Source: Acidisphaera sp035272265 (lineage in GTDB: Bacteria; Pseudomonadota; Alphaproteobacteria; Acetobacterales; Acetobacteraceae). From it: a stretch of 5,992 nt of DNA. The notes beneath the pieces were generated by a model. That model saw nothing but the letters and a program-made list of their open reading frames with translations. It searched no databases and was not told the origin of the DNA. Each line of letters opens with the position of its first letter. Position 1 is the first letter of the stretch. The translations under genes were made by a program, and so were the position numbers. The stretch lies in the NCBI GenBank assembly GCA_035272265.1, contig DATEQV010000319.1, positions 1 to 5,992 on the forward strand, written 5' to 3'. Below, piece after piece: positions 5,197 through 5,992 of this stretch.

Positions 5197-5992
5197 CTAC
5201 AGGTAGATCGCCGCACCCGCACCGACATTGATCGAGGCGTCCTTCATCGTGCCAACGATGAACGCGATGCGGTCGGGCGAGAGGTGGGTATGGAACGGCA
5301 GGGCCACGGCGCGGTCGGCGACCTTCTCGGTCACCGGCAGGTCGCCGCGCCGGCAGCCCTGCGCGAAGTAGAACGGCTGCAGGTGCAGCGGCTGGCTGTA
5401 GGCCGTCGCCTGCACCTGCTCGGTGCGCAGATCGTCGACGATGGCGTCACGGGCCGAGCGGGTGAACCGCGTGCCGAGATGCACGACATACAGGAACCAG
5501 TGCACGTCATCGACGTCGGGCGCGACGAACGGGTCCTTGATGCCTTCGAACGACTTGATCTGCTGCAGGTAGACGGCCGCGATATGCCGGCGCTTCTCCA
5601 GGATCGTGTCGATCCGCGCGAGCTGGCTGAGCCCGAGTGCCGCCGCGAGGTCGCTCATGCCCGCCTGCAGCGGCGGGGCGAGGCCAAGCACGACCGACGC
5701 GCGTTCTTCAGGCCGACGGCTGCGATGCCGGCGCAGCGCGGTGGCGATGTCGGTGTCGTCGGTGACGACCATGCCGCCCTCGCCGCAGACCAGCGGCGAG
5801 GGTTGCGAGAAGTCGAACACCGCGCAGTCGCCGAAACTGCCGACGCGCGCACCGCGGTAGAGCGAGCCGATCGCCTCGGTCGAATCCTCCAGCAGCGGCA
5901 CGCGATGCTGCTCTGCCAGCGCGCGGAACGCGTCCCATGGCGCCGGATGGCCGTTCGGATTGCTCACCAGCAACGCGCGCGTGCGCGGGGTG
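5197..5992 (-). CDS. DegT/DnrJ/EryC1/StrS aminotransferase-like protein, C-terminal 264 codons, PLP lysine replaced
   Basis: The frame is open to the window edge, so the N-terminal third of a protein usually near 370-400 aa is missing. The fold-type I aminotransferase match is clear: LVSNPNGHPAPWDAF; LLEDSTEAIGS with the PLP-nitrogen Asp (D36 counting from the first visible codon); GSFGDCAVFDF; GEGGMVVTDD; AAALGLSQL; and QPLHLQPFY near the C-terminus. The lysine that forms the Schiff base normally lies in an FSFHxxKN(I/L)xxxEGG context. Here it reads FDFSQPSPLVCGEGG, putting Ser65 (codon 5797-5799) at that position. The following N-Y-R motif is also altered (LQAGMSDL), and the DAAQ/H triad reads DSTE. 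It is therefore probably not an ordinary sugar aminotransferase. It is the first visible gene of the minus-strand operon, 22 nt before the ferredoxin, and its promoter is outside the window. Confidence 0.88.
   Translation of the reverse strand, partial: TPRTRALLVSNPNGHPAPWDAFRALAEQHRVPLLEDSTEAIGSLYRGARVGSFGDCAVFDFSQPSPLVCGEGGMVVTDDTDIATALRRHRSRRPEERASVVLGLAPPLQAGMSDLAAALGLSQLARIDTILEKRRHIAAVYLQQIKSFEGIKDPFVAPDVDDVHWFLYVVHLGTRFTRSARDAIVDDLRTEQVQATAYSQPLHLQPFYFAQGCRRGDLPVTEKVADRAVALPFHTHLSPDRIAFIVGTMKDASINVGAGAAIYL

Noticed and set aside
5175..5228. Longer ferredoxin start at 5228
   Set aside because: It would overlap the aminotransferase-like gene and add a non-ferredoxin basic peptide. A strong AAGGAG site points to the ATG at 5174.
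1..5992. CRISPR arrays, tRNA or rRNA genes, insertion sequences
   Set aside because: No spaced direct repeats, cloverleaf or rRNA sequence, transposase, or terminal inverted repeats were seen on reading both strands.

Overview
This GC-rich window comes from a diazotrophic proteobacterium. It carries the start of the molybdenum nitrogenase structural operon (nifH, then the first 309 codons of nifD, both on the minus strand). NifH is the usual proteobacterial type (MSLRQIAFYGKGGIGKS...). The very high GC and tightly packed genes fit an alpha- or betaproteobacterium, but I cannot place it further from sequence alone.

Layout: (1) nifD (partial) and nifH occupy 1-1904 on the minus strand, separated by an 83-nt gap with an 11-bp stem-loop. 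(2) 1905-2230 is a divergent control region. It holds a near-perfect sigma-54 promoter for nifH (TGGCAC-N5-TTGCT), two TGT-N10-ACA NifA-type elements and a weaker sigma-54-like site facing the other way. (3) 2231-3745, plus strand, is a compact operon of a receiver-domain protein without its phospho-acceptor aspartate, a group II truncated hemoglobin, and an unrecognised 196-aa protein; both junctions overlap. (4) 3765-5992, minus strand, is a four-gene operon converging on the previous one. In transcription order it has a DegT/DnrJ/EryC1/StrS-type aminotransferase homologue (start outside the window) with Ser in place of the PLP lysine, a [2Fe-2S] ferredoxin, an unrecognised 78-aa protein and a SIR2-like protein. 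Gaps are 22, 11 and 16 nt.

How it may fit together: NifH and NifD are the reductase and the catalytic alpha subunit of nitrogenase. The ferredoxin could donate electrons to NifH or to cofactor assembly. The hemoglobin could handle O2 or NO near an oxygen-labile enzyme, and the regulatory motifs suggest it is expressed together with nitrogenase. The aminotransferase-like and SIR2-like proteins both have altered active-site signatures. They are the least explained part of the window and may form a nif-associated accessory module with the ferredoxin and the 78-aa protein. That functional link is inference from gene order.
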